Part shown: positions 23,324-34,457 of the stretch, one piece after another
Layout of the letters: each line of letters opens with the position of its first letter
Numbering within the stretch: position 1 is the first letter of the stretch
Source: Aspidapion aeneum
Taxonomy: Eukaryota; Arthropoda; Insecta; Coleoptera; Brentidae
Assembly (NCBI GenBank): GCA_963576565.1
Contig: OY755038.1
Span: forward strand, 60,736,366 to 60,800,365
Direction: 5' to 3'
Length of the DNA: 64,000 nucleotides
Program-made: the position numbers and the translations under genes
The notes under the pieces: model-generated
What the model was told of the DNA's origin: nothing
The model's input: only the letters and a program-made list of their open reading frames with translations
Databases searched by the model: none

Positions 23324-23960
23324 CAGTGAAACCTCTCCTTGCGGACACCTCTATTAAGCGGACACTCCCTTTAGACGGACAAATTTGTTGGAACCAAGCT
23401 TTTGCCAATATGTTTACATGTAAAATTCCCTCCTATAACCGGACACTCTAATAACCGGACGCGGAAAATTTTTTTTGGTTAAAAAATTCTGAAACCTCCC
23501 TTAACCGGACGCGAACCTCTGAAAACGGGACGGAGCGCTGCACGACATGGGCATAAATATTATGTAGTATGTTGGCAACAAGGCACTCTGCAGCCGGGGA
23601 ATTACCTCTTTCCGTTTTAATGCGGAGACGAAATACATCTGTCGTATTTACAACATTATTTGATTCAGCGGGACTGCTGTGTTTATTGTTCAGTTGGGTA
23701 ATAATAGATCTCTTTGAAATAGTGCCTAGTAAAAAACTTCTTATTTTATGTGGAAAAATGGAAATTGTTAACGTTTCATGGAAGGAACTTCTACCAACAC
23801 GAAAGATCGCCGAAAATTTTAATGTCGGAAAATCTCAGGCTGCGGAAATTGTTAATAAATATATATCAAAATTTAGCAGTTACCTCTCTTAAGCGGACAC
23901 CTCCAATAAGCGGACAAAATCGACGGAACCGTGACTGTCCGCTTATGGGAGGTTTCACTG
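23324..23960 (+). mobile_element. pogo/Tigger-type deletion derivative
   Basis: Ends CAGTGAAACCTCTCCTTGCG and GGGAGGTTTCACTG with TA on both sides (23322-23323, 23961-23962), typical of the pogo/Tigger branch of Tc1/mariner. GCGGACACYTC motifs recur next to both ends (CTATTAAGCGGACACTCCC; CTTAAGCGGACACCTCC). At 637 bp it holds only the start of the transposase. Confidence 0.85.
23758..23892 (+). pseudogene. Truncated pogo transposase (CENP-B-type helix-turn-helix)
   Basis: Translation from the ATG at 23758 contains TRKIAENFNVGKSQAAEIVN, which matches the first DNA-binding helix-turn-helix of pogo/CENP-B proteins. The frame is open from about 23569 and stops at 23892, right at the distal terminal repeat, so the second HTH and the DDE domain are deleted. 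Confidence 0.6.
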
Positions 23961-24306
23961 TATCTCCGAAATAAAAGCTCCCAAGAAGTTTTTGGCTTTA
24001 ACACAATTTTTTTAAAGAAATGTGAGCTACTATATTTTGAAAACCGCATATTAATGCGATGCTCCGTTAAAAAGTTTTTTTAATTTCTTAACTGTCATTA
24101 GCATTTAGCATTAAAATTTCATGAAAATCGGTTCTGCGGTTTAAGAGCTATTGTGTTACGGACAGATATACACACAGACACACACATACAGGCATCACGA
24201 CGAAATTGCTAGGGTAGGTCAAAATACACCCAAATAAGATATTTTTGGCGTTATTTAAAAAAAAATATTTGGCGAAAATAATACTTTCTCTAGCCATTGC
24301 TACGCG

Positions 24307-25329
24307 GGCTAGGAAGGTAAAAATCAGCTAGAGATGAAAAATTGAGAAAGTTAACATAAACAAGATAAATCAGAATTAGAATTGTTGTAATTTTGTAACA
24401 ACACTTCTTGACAAATTGTTTTCGTAAACCTCTAATCTGAAAATACGTTTCACCCTTATAGTAAAACCAAAATCTCCCTGTTGATATAAATCGTCGAAAA
24501 ACATTGCTAAATAATAAGATAACTGATGCAATACGTAAGCATTAATTTATCAAAGTATTACGTGTTAAATTGACGATAGTTATTGTTCTAGTCTTACGAC
24601 TTCGAACAAAAGCGGATAAAAAAATTGAAATTAAGGGCGTTACTAATATTAAACTTGAATAAGCTTGTCGGTATTAAAATATTCACTAGGACGAAGGAGG
24701 AAGCACCAGGAAGCTGCATGCTGGTGTTGATGTGACTGATCTGAAAATCTAGGAGGACCCCATATAGAGCGATGAGGGATAATGAAGAGAACACCTGGGA
24801 ACATGAACAGGAATAGTATAAGAAAGCCAAAAGAAAGTTTAAGACAGAGGTTAGAAGAGATAAAGGGGAAGCGAACCTAATTTGGGAAGATGAATTCACT
24901 TCCAGAGACTTCTTAAAATAATAAGTGGTGATTCGAGACCCACACTCACGTCCCTTAAAAGGCAATATGGAAACTGCAACGTCTGCGGCAAAGGGTTTCT
25001 TCGACATTTAGGATTTGCACTAAATCAACGAGCAATACAAGGGTCAATGATCCAGATTAAGGTCACGGGAAAATTCCTATAAAGCTGTTGCCTGTCACGC
25101 CACTTCTAGTGCTGATTATGGACACCCAACTCAAGCTCTTGTAAAAGAATGGATTCAACGCCCATTCCTGTGCAGACGGTGGCGAGGTGGAAGTAGTTGG
25201 ATGCATCCTTAACGTAGACTGCACTAGAATGCAAGCCGCTGCGGCTAAAATATTGAAGTCTGGTGTCATAAATATAACTATCTGTTAACCCAGATAAAAC
25301 AGAGATAATACTCCAGAAAGAGAAAAATG
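24307..25329. other. Non-coding, possibly decayed LINE 5' part
   Basis: From about 24600 the base composition is less AT-rich and purine-rich on the plus strand, like the LINE remnant that follows, but no endonuclease or RT motif can be read. Confidence 0.3.
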
Positions 25330-26215
25330 AAGGTTTTATGTGGCAGCTAAGAAGGGTAGCGAGCAGGATCGCTATTCCCCAAGGACATCGACCGAAGTTG
25401 CAATATGGATTCAAATTCCGGTTCTCGGCGGCAGTGGAGAAAACGACCATATTTCTTAAGCTTAGAACCCTGCAGGGGCTGATCAGTAGAGGGGTAAACG
25501 GAACAATGAGAACTATACCGATCTTGTTCCTTGAGACAAGCCTAGGACTGCAATCACGAACTAATCATAAAAGAACTGACAAACAGAGTTATCTCTCTCG
25601 AAGCAATAACAGGCAGCAGAGCCCTCACACCTTGGAGGCTTGAAAAGAGGTGAAAACTAAATCTACATTCCTAATAGAGAGGCAAAGCGAAGAAACAAGG
25701 TTTAAGAAAAGCGCTTTATTTTGTTAAACTTATAGATCTTAATTTTCTGTAAGGCAAATAACAGGAGCAGAAATATACCCGAGCTAGAATTTCTAAAGAG
25801 CTACCCGCTGCGAAAGCAGGCTACTGTTTTTCAGGCAGAAATTAACGTAATAATGACGGCAACACTAGAAGAGGCCAAAAAATGTGAGGACGATCAAATA
25901 TATTTATGCTTCGACAGCCAGGCCACTCTGAAGGCGCGTAGCTAACACCTTAATGGAAGACTGCACAAAGACGCTGGATACCCTAAGTGATAGCAAATGG
26001 GTGAAGCTGGTTTTAATTTAGGGGCATCCGTTTTACCCGGTAGCGAGAAAGCAGATAATCTCGCGCGGATCGGAGCAGAAACCAAATATGTCAGCGGAGA
26101 GCCATTTTTGGGCGTGACCAAATACAAGTGCAGAGCGGAGTCAATTACTGGGCCCAGAGAGCACTTACAAATTTTTGGAAAAAAGATTGCAGAGATCCCA
26201 GAGAATTCGTAGGCC
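25330..26215 (+). pseudogene. Decayed LINE 3' region: RT tail and RNase H
   Basis: Frame from 25338 includes LKLRTLQGLISRGVNGTMRT and ETSLGL, the post-RT segment seen in RNase H-bearing LINEs. Further on, QATVFQAEINVIMTATLEE and LCFDSQATLKAR (about 25820-25940) carry the E and D of RNase H. After a stop and a frame change, GSEKADNLARIGAE (about 26040) provides the last Asp. The I-superfamily arrangement (RT followed by RNase H) fits. At least three frame breaks make it inactive. Confidence 0.65.
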
Positions 26216-27340
26216 AACCAAAACCTCAGAGTTAGTTGGCTACTTATATGAACATAAAAAGACGTTGGACCGCTTATAGATATTCTAACTAAACAGAACT
26301 AGTTAAGAAAGCACATGACACTTACAGGAGTGATACCTTAAAATGCTTAAGACGACAAGCATAACCAAAATTTAATATTTCTGGTTCCAACGCATTTTAC
26401 ATTTCAGTTTTTTTCAACTCTTTCGTTTGTGAGATATTACAACCTAAATCAGATGGCACACGTGGCATAAGCTCTGCTCTACGATTTTTACTGAGGCAGC
26501 ATTATCTCTGTAGGGGTGTGAGAAAATTCGCTTGAATCCATGGACTTTGCGAAACAACTGGCATTTTTACAAAAAAATCAACCTGACGCCAATGGTGATA
26601 TTTTAACAAAAATGAAAAAAACCGTCTCGGCATAAATGTTCAAACTTCAATAAAACGTGTTTTGCATTTACCTAGACTTGATATCAGATCACCCACAGAA
26701 GGTGAAAGTCAGGTTTGATCATAAAAAGGAGAATTTATGAAAAATTATTTTTGCACACTCCTGATTGCGCTGAGTGGTCATTAAGGGTACAATGGCGTAC
26801 AAAGTTCGAAAAGGCCAATATTTGGGTTGCCTCATAGCAAGTTAAGTGGCTATGGGTTAAACCGGGTAAAAACGTCAAACTAAAAATCAGAAAAAGTCTT
26901 CGAACATTAAACCCCGTAGAAGCAGCATGCTTTCTTATCGATTGACTAATATTTACCCAAGGGCCAGGGGGGAAAAGAACCCAAATTGCCACTTTTACAT
27001 AATGTGATAAGATAACTAAAAAGGCATAATTAAATAAACGGTATTTTCTTTAAAAATTAACATTATTTTCATGAAAAATAAAATGTAAAAGCCTATCGTA
27101 CTAGTTTTACCAAGATAAATACAATAAAATATTTTTACTTTTGTCAAATTACATTAATTAATAAAAATTGTGTACTTTAAACATTCAAAAAAATTAACAG
27201 CGCGTTAACCTCGCCAACAACGGCGTGGTCGATCACATACTGTCACTTGTTGTTGATGGCCGTCATTGTATTTTGAATCGTTGTGGACTAAAAAGCGATC
27301 CGTGCTAAACAGCCTGTGATTTTGTGATTTTTTATTGTTT
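26216..27340. other. Non-coding, nothing recognised
   Basis: No supportable gene. About 27205-27340 is less AT-rich and directly precedes a THAP-like exon, so it could contain a promoter or 5' UTR. Confidence 0.3.
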
Positions 27341-27359
27341 TTTTCGCGTTAAAGTCAAT

Positions 27360-27424
27360 GTGGTAAAAAAGTGCGAGGTGTGTAAAACATCCTATGCCGT
27401 AGGAAATAAGCGGTCCTTTTACAA
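27360..27424 (+). CDS. Candidate THAP first exon (start uncertain)
   Basis: Reading VVKKCEVCKTSYAVGNKRSF then Y, ending at a good splice donor (AA then GTAAGT, 27425-27430). It looks like the first half of a THAP finger (Cys-X2-Cys, then a KRSFYK-type end before Phe-Pro). The exon ends in phase 2, exactly as exon 1 of the THAP gene at 60588-60524. The only nearby ATG (27359) is one base out of frame and closes after two codons, so the start has been lost or lies in an earlier exon. No second half was found downstream. Confidence 0.4.
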
Positions 27425-27430
27425 GTAAGT

Positions 27431-29640
27431 AAACAGCTTATTTATCTGTAAACAAAACATAAGCTTAGTTAAATATTTAAAGCATTGTTATGTGAACAAA
27501 CAGCCGGTTCTTAAGCTTTAAATGTATTATACCTGCACGATTTTGTATTATTACTATTGAGATTCACAAAATAATATACTTGCTACAATAGAATGTTGAA
27601 TCATTTTTAATATAAAAAATTATTCTTTGGTTTAATGCTGTACTATGGTTTTGTACTATTTTTAAGATTTACAAAGAAATGTTTGTATCATTAAAGGTTT
27701 GGGAATGTTTTCAAATTGAGTTGACAACAATCTCTGGAGATTATTTACTTAAAAAGACCTGCCTATGGTTTGAGGTTATGCTGCTTATAGTGGTTCCATG
27801 ATTTAAGGAAAAGGTACGATTTTATAAAAAAAAATAATATCTCGGAAACTAAAGAGAAATTAAAAAAACTGAGATATAACTTTTTTTGGCTTTAGCTGAC
27901 TGTTACTTTTTTTGAAAAAAAATCGTACTGGAAATGGGAGCAGGGCAAACTCTCGCACTTTTGTTACACTTGCGTTGTAGCCATCCTGTAGAGCTATCTG
28001 TCAAGCGCAGGACAACAAGAAAACCAAACATTAAAAGAGGATAATCGAAGCAATACCACGTAGAGAATTGTGTGCGAATTGACCGTTTCGTTTAGGAATA
28101 AATTTACTTTAAAAATGTCCAAACAAATGCTATGGCTCACTTCAATTTTTGAACAGTTTATTTTGACTTTTGCTTTTTCCTTCCCAGGGCGAGCAACAGG
28201 GACTCGTCGAAAATTCTGGATCCGCCTGGCTGCAATTATATTTTTTTAGAATAAAGTAATGAAACCAATATGTCACATACTTAATATATTCAAAGAAAGT
28301 GTTCACAAACCTGCGAAAATTGAGCCCAAAAACCGAGATGAATGATTTTGTTTTAAACAAAGGTGTACATCATAGTTGAGCCGGCTACGAGACCAGTCCA
28401 AAAGTAAGACACAAGACCAGATATGAGCACCCTGACTGATGAGTGCGCTCAAGGGCTTAAAAATGAGATCAACATAACTATAATACTGTCATGTACGTTT
28501 CAGGATGTAAAGGGATATGAGAAGGCGGATGAGCTCGTAAGAACCAAAACTCTTAAGTGCAAATAGAGCCACTCATCAAATGGCAAAAATATAGGTGCAA
28601 AGCAAACTATACTATCATAGAATAGAACAAAACCGACCCCAACCTCTAATGCCACACCTCTCAATCGCCTATAAAATAAAAACAAAATCAAAATAATTAG
28701 CGTGGCTCGATTGACTTAATACTTTTTAAATAATCTTATAACTTTTAACAGAAATTCTCTTATTATCGAGTTAAGGAAGGACCACTTTCAAAATTTCCTT
28801 TTCGTTCCTGTGTATCCTATTTCCAATTCGCAAAACCAGGCATCAAACTTCTCACTCCTACGCATTGTTTTCTAATTTGGATGATAAAGACAGAGTGACT
28901 AACTTTATACTTTAACAATCTCAAAATTATATTGTACTGTGTATTTTAAGTTGCGAAGTTATCCCAAAGGCAGATGTAGATACTTTTATATGCGATTTCC
29001 CAGTGGGGTTGACAACTAGGGAGCCGTAAAGCCTTAGATTATAACAGAGGGGTGTTACGAAGTAAGGAACTTTCGAAATTTAATTGTTTTTGCTAAACAA
29101 TAAGGATAACTCTAAAAAGTTATACATTATGGTTAACCTAAATATTTACTTATTTTTGTACTCGTGTGTAAATAAATATTATGCATCTTAAGAAAAGGAC
29201 CATCAGTCAGTTTGTAGGGGTAAGAGGCAGAAGTAAGGCTTTAACTGTTTTTAATAAAAATTTTATTAACTGAATTATATCGGCATCACGTGTGTTAGGG
29301 ACAATGTCCCATCCATATCTAATATGTTCTTTTTAAACATCTTTGTTTAGTAAACAGCCCTGTCAAGTTTTGATATAGTCTATTCCTTCGTATCCTTGTA
29401 TTAGTTTTCAAATAATAATTTTGTAAAAAAAAGTTTAGTTGTAAGTTTAATGTTGTTAGGTTTAAATATAGGAATTGCTAAGACTGCCGAAATCAGTAAA
29501 ATTCAGTCGAACGTCAGGTGTCTTTAGTATTATCTAGTTTTCTGATGATTTGGAATAAAACCCACTTAAAATTGTTTTTACCTATTTTTACTCCTACTTT
29601 TGAGCTAATATGGATTTAGACCATTAAAAAAAGGGACAAA
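27431..29640. other. Non-coding, nothing recognised
   Basis: AT-rich; the short minus-strand frames at 28142-28691 have no domain. Confidence 0.35.
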
Positions 29641-29644
29641 GTAG

Positions 29645-30186
29645 CAGTGGCGGCCTGTCAGCAGGCAGGCTGGGGGTCGCAAGTGGCTTAAGAGTGGAGG
29701 TGATGGATTTTTTATCTTTTTTAACATGGAAAAGCAATGCCCTTAAAAAAATACTCTAAAAAAACAGAAATAAAAAAATCAATATAGGATTTACCTGCTT
29801 AAATTGTTTTTAATTTTTATTATATGTTATAATAATTAGAATGGTCGCAAAAGTAATGCGCCCTTGGTTGCATTATATAGCGGTCTGTCACTCCTAACGT
29901 CCCCATCCAATTTCCATTGTAACGCGGGCCACAATAAGGCGGCCTGAGAAACTGATCAACACGAGCGGCTAGGAATAATCGATTCGTAATTAATCGTGTC
30001 GGCAGTCGGAGACAGAGATATGGAAGCGGAGATAAACTTTATTCGTGGTATGCGTCGAGGCGAAAGAAAAAATTACAGAATAAGCAAAATATTTAATAAA
30101 TAATATTTTAATTAAGATTTTATTTCTTCGTATTTTCTGCGGGGGCGCGTGGTTATGTGGTCTTAAGGAGCAGCCGCCCCTGCAGG
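29645..30186. mobile_element. Possible hAT-like MITE
   Basis: GCAGTGGCGGC at the left and GCCGCCCCTGC at the right are inverted ends of the CAG-GGCGGC type common in hAT-like MITEs. No matching flanks were seen, and the interior contains a short frame starting MEAEINFIRGMRRGERKN near 30020 of unknown meaning. Confidence 0.35.
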
Positions 30187-30205
30187 TAAGCTAACTTTTA
30201 AAAAA

Positions 30206-30515
30206 TCGATCCATGACGGATCTGATACCTTCCTAGCCCATTAGAACACTCCAAGTATACTCCATGCTATATCAAGCTCAAAAAGAGTTTTTTGAAAATA
30301 TCTCCGAAATGAAAGCTCCCACGTAGTTTTTGGTTATAATAGGTATTTTTTATTTAATTTAATGACCAAAAGGTAATTAGCTCGTTAGAATATCGAACAC
30401 AGACAGACATCAAGATGATATTGCTAGGATTGGTCAAAATACACCCAAATAACACGGCGTTATCTCAAAATAAATCTTGAAAACAATACCTTCTGGAGCC
30501 ATTGCTGTACTTTTA
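30206..30515 (-). repeat. Diverged copy of the 19.9/24.3 kb terminal arm
   Basis: CGATCCATGACGGATCTGAT, CTCCATGCTATATCAAGCTC, ATATCTCCGAAATGAAAGCT and GGTCAAAATACACCCAAAT match the arm at 23226-24306 in the same order and orientation, with a central deletion. Confidence 0.65.
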
Positions 30516-31001
30516 TGGGAAAAGTATTTAATATTTTTTGTTAAAACTTTTGACAATTAATAAAGAAAGAAATTCATTAGGGCACATTTAAATCCTCAAT
30601 AAAAAAAATAAACCTCAACCCCATAAAAAAGGTGCCTAGATTACATAATTTTTAGTAATTTTTTAATACGTTATTTTGTCTGGAACAGTTTTACTTATTT
30701 GGGCATTTGAAATTAATTTTCATCAATTAATTCACGGCTCCTTTAAATCACGGCTTAATCCTAATTATTTTAAATAATTTTGCCGACCTTAAATAATTTA
30801 ATTTTTGTGAAAATGAAGTTTTAACTTTCAAAATTTTTCTGACAACCGACTGATTTTTAAATTTTTTAGGAAAATACCTGTTGTAAAATGATTTAACTTT
30901 TAACTTCTAAAATTGAAGTTGGGAAAGGGGGTCAAAAGCGTTACCTATGTTATCTCTTATCTCTTAAATTTACTGTTTATTACTGATTTTTTCCTACCAG
31001 G

Positions 31002-31312
31002 CGTTATTTTAAAAACAAGCTATTCTAATGACGCCCTGGTTTAATATGCGCTATTTTGAATAAGGGCTATTTTAAACGTGGCCTTTTATGAAACGCGCTA
31101 TTCTAAACACGCGCTGTTTAAAAAAAAAGTTAGTTTAGGTTTGGTTTAATGTATAACAGGCGATAGAATATACATGCGCTTATATAAAAATGCCTTATTC
31201 TAAACACGTGTTGTTTTAAATAGGTACGCGCTATTTTAATACGTGCGATTATAAACACGGGCTACTTGGACAGGCGCTCTTTTGGACACGTGCTATTTTT
31301 AATAGGCGCTAG
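31002..31312 (+). repeat. Degenerate minisatellite (~16-18 bp)
   Basis: Repeated CGCGCTATTTTAAACA-like units with many substitutions (ACGCGCTATTCTAAACACGC, GTGCTATTTTTAATAGGCG). All in one orientation, unlike the array at 15.1-15.6 kb, although the motif resembles it. Confidence 0.6.
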
Positions 31313-31412
31313 GAATAATCTGATGGGAAAGAGAGACAGCTGGGAAACACGTTTCCTCTCTTTTTTCAGTGGCGGAGATTTTATTATATGTTATAAATAT
31401 ATAATTGCAGAT

Positions 31413-31879
31413 ATAGTCTAAATTATACGCATTTGTAATGACGTCACCAGGTGAGAAAAAAACGTATGGCGTAGATTCTTTTTTATATTTACTATCGTTG
31501 TTGGGCTCAATTTCGTTGCAACTGCAGCGCGCTGTATCACATTCTCAAATTAAAGTGCGATTCCATTTCGGACTTGTTCCCTTTCCAGTTGAAAAGAGCC
31601 AATATCTTTAAAATTATCAGCTGTGATTGTTCATTATACCTATTATATTTGTTTTTCGGCATTTTACAACTTTTTAAAATAATTTCCGACAAGATGACAA
31701 ACTCATGTTTTTGATTGACATTGACGGATACTTCACATAACCAATTACCTACCTATTTAAAAAATGAATTAATCATAGACACTACTTTTTTTTAAGTTTA
31801 TTGTCACCGCTGTTTATAATATACTAAACAAAGATAAACAAAAATGACGTCATTACAAATGCATATAATTTGGACTATA
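31413..31879. mobile_element. MITE (~465 bp) with ~38 bp TIRs, TA ends
   Basis: Left TATAGTCTAAATTATACGC then ATTTGTAATGACGTCA; right TGACGTCATTACAAATGC then ATATAATTTGGACTATA. The palindromic TGACGTCA (a CRE-like sequence) is therefore present in both arms. Confidence 0.75.
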
Positions 31880-33898
31880 GCTTAGGTATTATGCGGCCAA
31901 AACAGGGTTTGGTACATAAAAATAAAATTAGTCTTAAAACAACTATTTTCATTATGAATTACGCTTGATCGTAAATTCGCCGGTTGTGTTTCTACTTCTT
32001 ATGAAATTTTTCACAAATGTCCATTCCAGTTCAGTTGGATTCGGCTCACACATAATATGGTGGTGTTCTTAGGATCACGTGGCCATGTGATTCAATTAAT
32101 TTATCTATTTTGTATTTTTTTTCATCTGGGGGTCGATTTTTGTATATTAACCTTCCGATCGTTTTGGCCGACTAAAAAATTTTAGCCTCAAGATTTAAGC
32201 TGAAGCCCGGCAACGCCGCCGGTATAGACTCCACAGCACCCCTTGGCAGTCGCGATGAATAGCGTTGAGTGTCATCGCACAGTGGGACCAATTGTTATAA
32301 TTTAGCGGTTGTATTACAAGATTAAGGGGTAGTAAATCCTCAAAATTTTAGCTACCGATGTACCGGGTGTCCTATAAAAACATTTCATATTTAAAATGCA
32401 GCTAAATATTTGACTAGGTACTGATTTTAAAAAATTTTAAATATATGTAAAGTAAATAAGTTTTACAATCCAACTAAACAAAAATGATCGCAAATATAAA
32501 ATAAAGATAGCAGAAAATTAAAAGCTGAGAGGCATTTATATATTTTCTTTTAATTAAAAAAATACTGCGTTTACATCAATATAGTATATCAATACAAAAG
32601 GTAGAGAGTTTTTTATCGCTTATTTCAGATACTACTTAACCAATTTTAATGAAATTTGGCATACATGTTTTATAAGCCATTCTCCCTTGTTAAGGCGATT
32701 TTTTACGCTATGACATGTGCAAGTCAGGCCGAACCAGCGAAGCCGGCTATTGTTATTTTTTAGGTTAGTTATTAATCAATTGGAATAAGAAACCGATACC
32801 TTCCTTAAGGCTGTAAATGCAAATAAAGATTAATACGGCTTTTTTTAAAATTCAAGATGGCTACTATACGCTAAAACTATACAACTTATTTGTTTTAATT
32901 GACGGAACATTTATATTTAATTTGGTTACACGGTTACAAAACTACTAATTTAAAAAGGCAGTCATTAAAAAAAATTAAAGAGAATGTCACATACTTGGAT
33001 TTATATAACGACTCTTTTTAAAAATAATTCCGCATTTTTAGATTATTTATAGTTTTTACCTGATAGCTTTAGCTGGGATGTGGGTATAATTGTTTTTTTT
33101 TTCCTTTAAAATCGGTTTAATTTTAAATTTAATCACTACTCAAAAGTCAAACTCTTAAGGCAATCCAAATATAAAATAAAAATAACTCCATTTTGATGGT
33201 TATATTGTTATATTCGTGAAAATGCAAACAGGTTTTTTTTTAATAATAACTAACCAAACCACTTTTAATTAATGTTTTAGTACAGTTATTCCTTAACCTC
33301 CATTCTTTATGTACAATTTGTACGGAAAACTAATAAAAAATTGATTTAATTTGAAAAATAATATTTATGTTTACTAATACTTGTCTACTATTTAAAACTA
33401 TCGGTCATCTTTCATATGTATGAAATAATGTCTAAAGTAGTAAACTCTTGTTTAATGGACTAATTAGGTCAAAAATAATAAACCTAACCGAACCAATGCA
33501 AAAAAAGTGCGGACATTTGTAGCCTAGCCTACAATTAGTACCTAGACTATTGCACCACCGTCCGTTCATTTGAAAGGTTTAATTTTTAGATCGAAAAAAG
33601 ATTTAAGTAATGGAAGATATAAGGAAACTCGTACAAGGGGGACGAGTGTGATATAGTTTAGGTAGGCTAGATTAGTTTACTGAAGATGGGCTCCATCTGC
33701 TAGTACCTAAAATAAGTATTGCAAAAAAATACAAATAATAAGAATTTTGAACCCACCACACACTAACCTTATTGTGCACATTACAGAAAATATTCAATGA
33801 AAAAAATGTCGCCGCGTACAAAAATTTGAGAAAAATTAGGCACTATTAGAAAAAAAAATCGTTTGCCTAGCACGCTCTTCCACTCAGACCCATATATA
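31880..33898. other. Non-coding, nothing recognised
   Basis: AT-rich; includes an element-like phrase near 32637 (TTAACCAATTTTAATGAAAT) often seen in insect repeats, without definable ends. Confidence 0.3.
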
Positions 33899-34457
33899 CA
33901 GGGTGTTCAATAACATAATTTTAGTATTAAATTTCTTGAGTGATTTTAAGACACAAAGTTCATATTAACATAGGTCTATAAACGCTTAGTTTTCGAGATA
34001 ATATTTTTTGTTTATTTTGATATAGCCGCCATGCCATACCGAAGCATTTTTTTATTTTGATGCTAGCAGTCTTTGGCGCAAAAGCTTTTTTTTAAACGGT
34101 TAGAGATGCGAAAAAATTGCAAGAGACAAAAAGTTTGCAAACGAAACAAGGATTTTATTTCTTGTTTTAAAATCTACCAGTGGCTTACAACAAAAAATAT
34201 TCCAGGAAAAAGGTGACATGAGCCCTGAAAAAGTATAACCTTCTAGATTTTTACTATCGTTTGGCATGTCTTATAGTGTAATGACAACAGCTAAATATAT
34301 GTGTTAAATTTGAGCTGCATATCTCAAAAACTGCACGAGCTGTAAACAAAAAACTAAAAAATATATGAAATTTTAACACCCTGTATCTCGAAAACTAAGC
34401 GTTTGCGTGTCTATGTTTATATAAACTTTTTGACTTACAATTACTTAAACACCTTGT
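33899..34457. mobile_element. MITE, family A copy 2 (~560 bp, TA-flanked)
   Basis: Starts CAGGGTGTTCAATAACAT and ends CACCTTG with TA on both sides. Its interior matches the 705-1406 copy (ATTTCTTGTTTTAAAATC, GGTGACATGAGCCCTGAAAA on one strand or the other). Confidence 0.7.

Larger units (their letters stand above)
19910..24306. mobile_element. Long-TIR element (~4.4 kb) with nested Tigger
   Basis: Left arm 19910-20405 starts CGTAGCAATGGCTAGAGAAG. The right arm, about 23226-24306, is its reverse complement (ending CTCTAGCCATTGCTACG) once the Tigger insertion is removed. Shared landmarks include ATCACGACGA..ATTGCTA, a CA/TG-rich stretch and the inner TCAGATCCGTCATGGATCC. The 2.8 kb interior has no transposase. 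A third, shorter copy of the arm is at 30206-30515. Confidence 0.6.
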
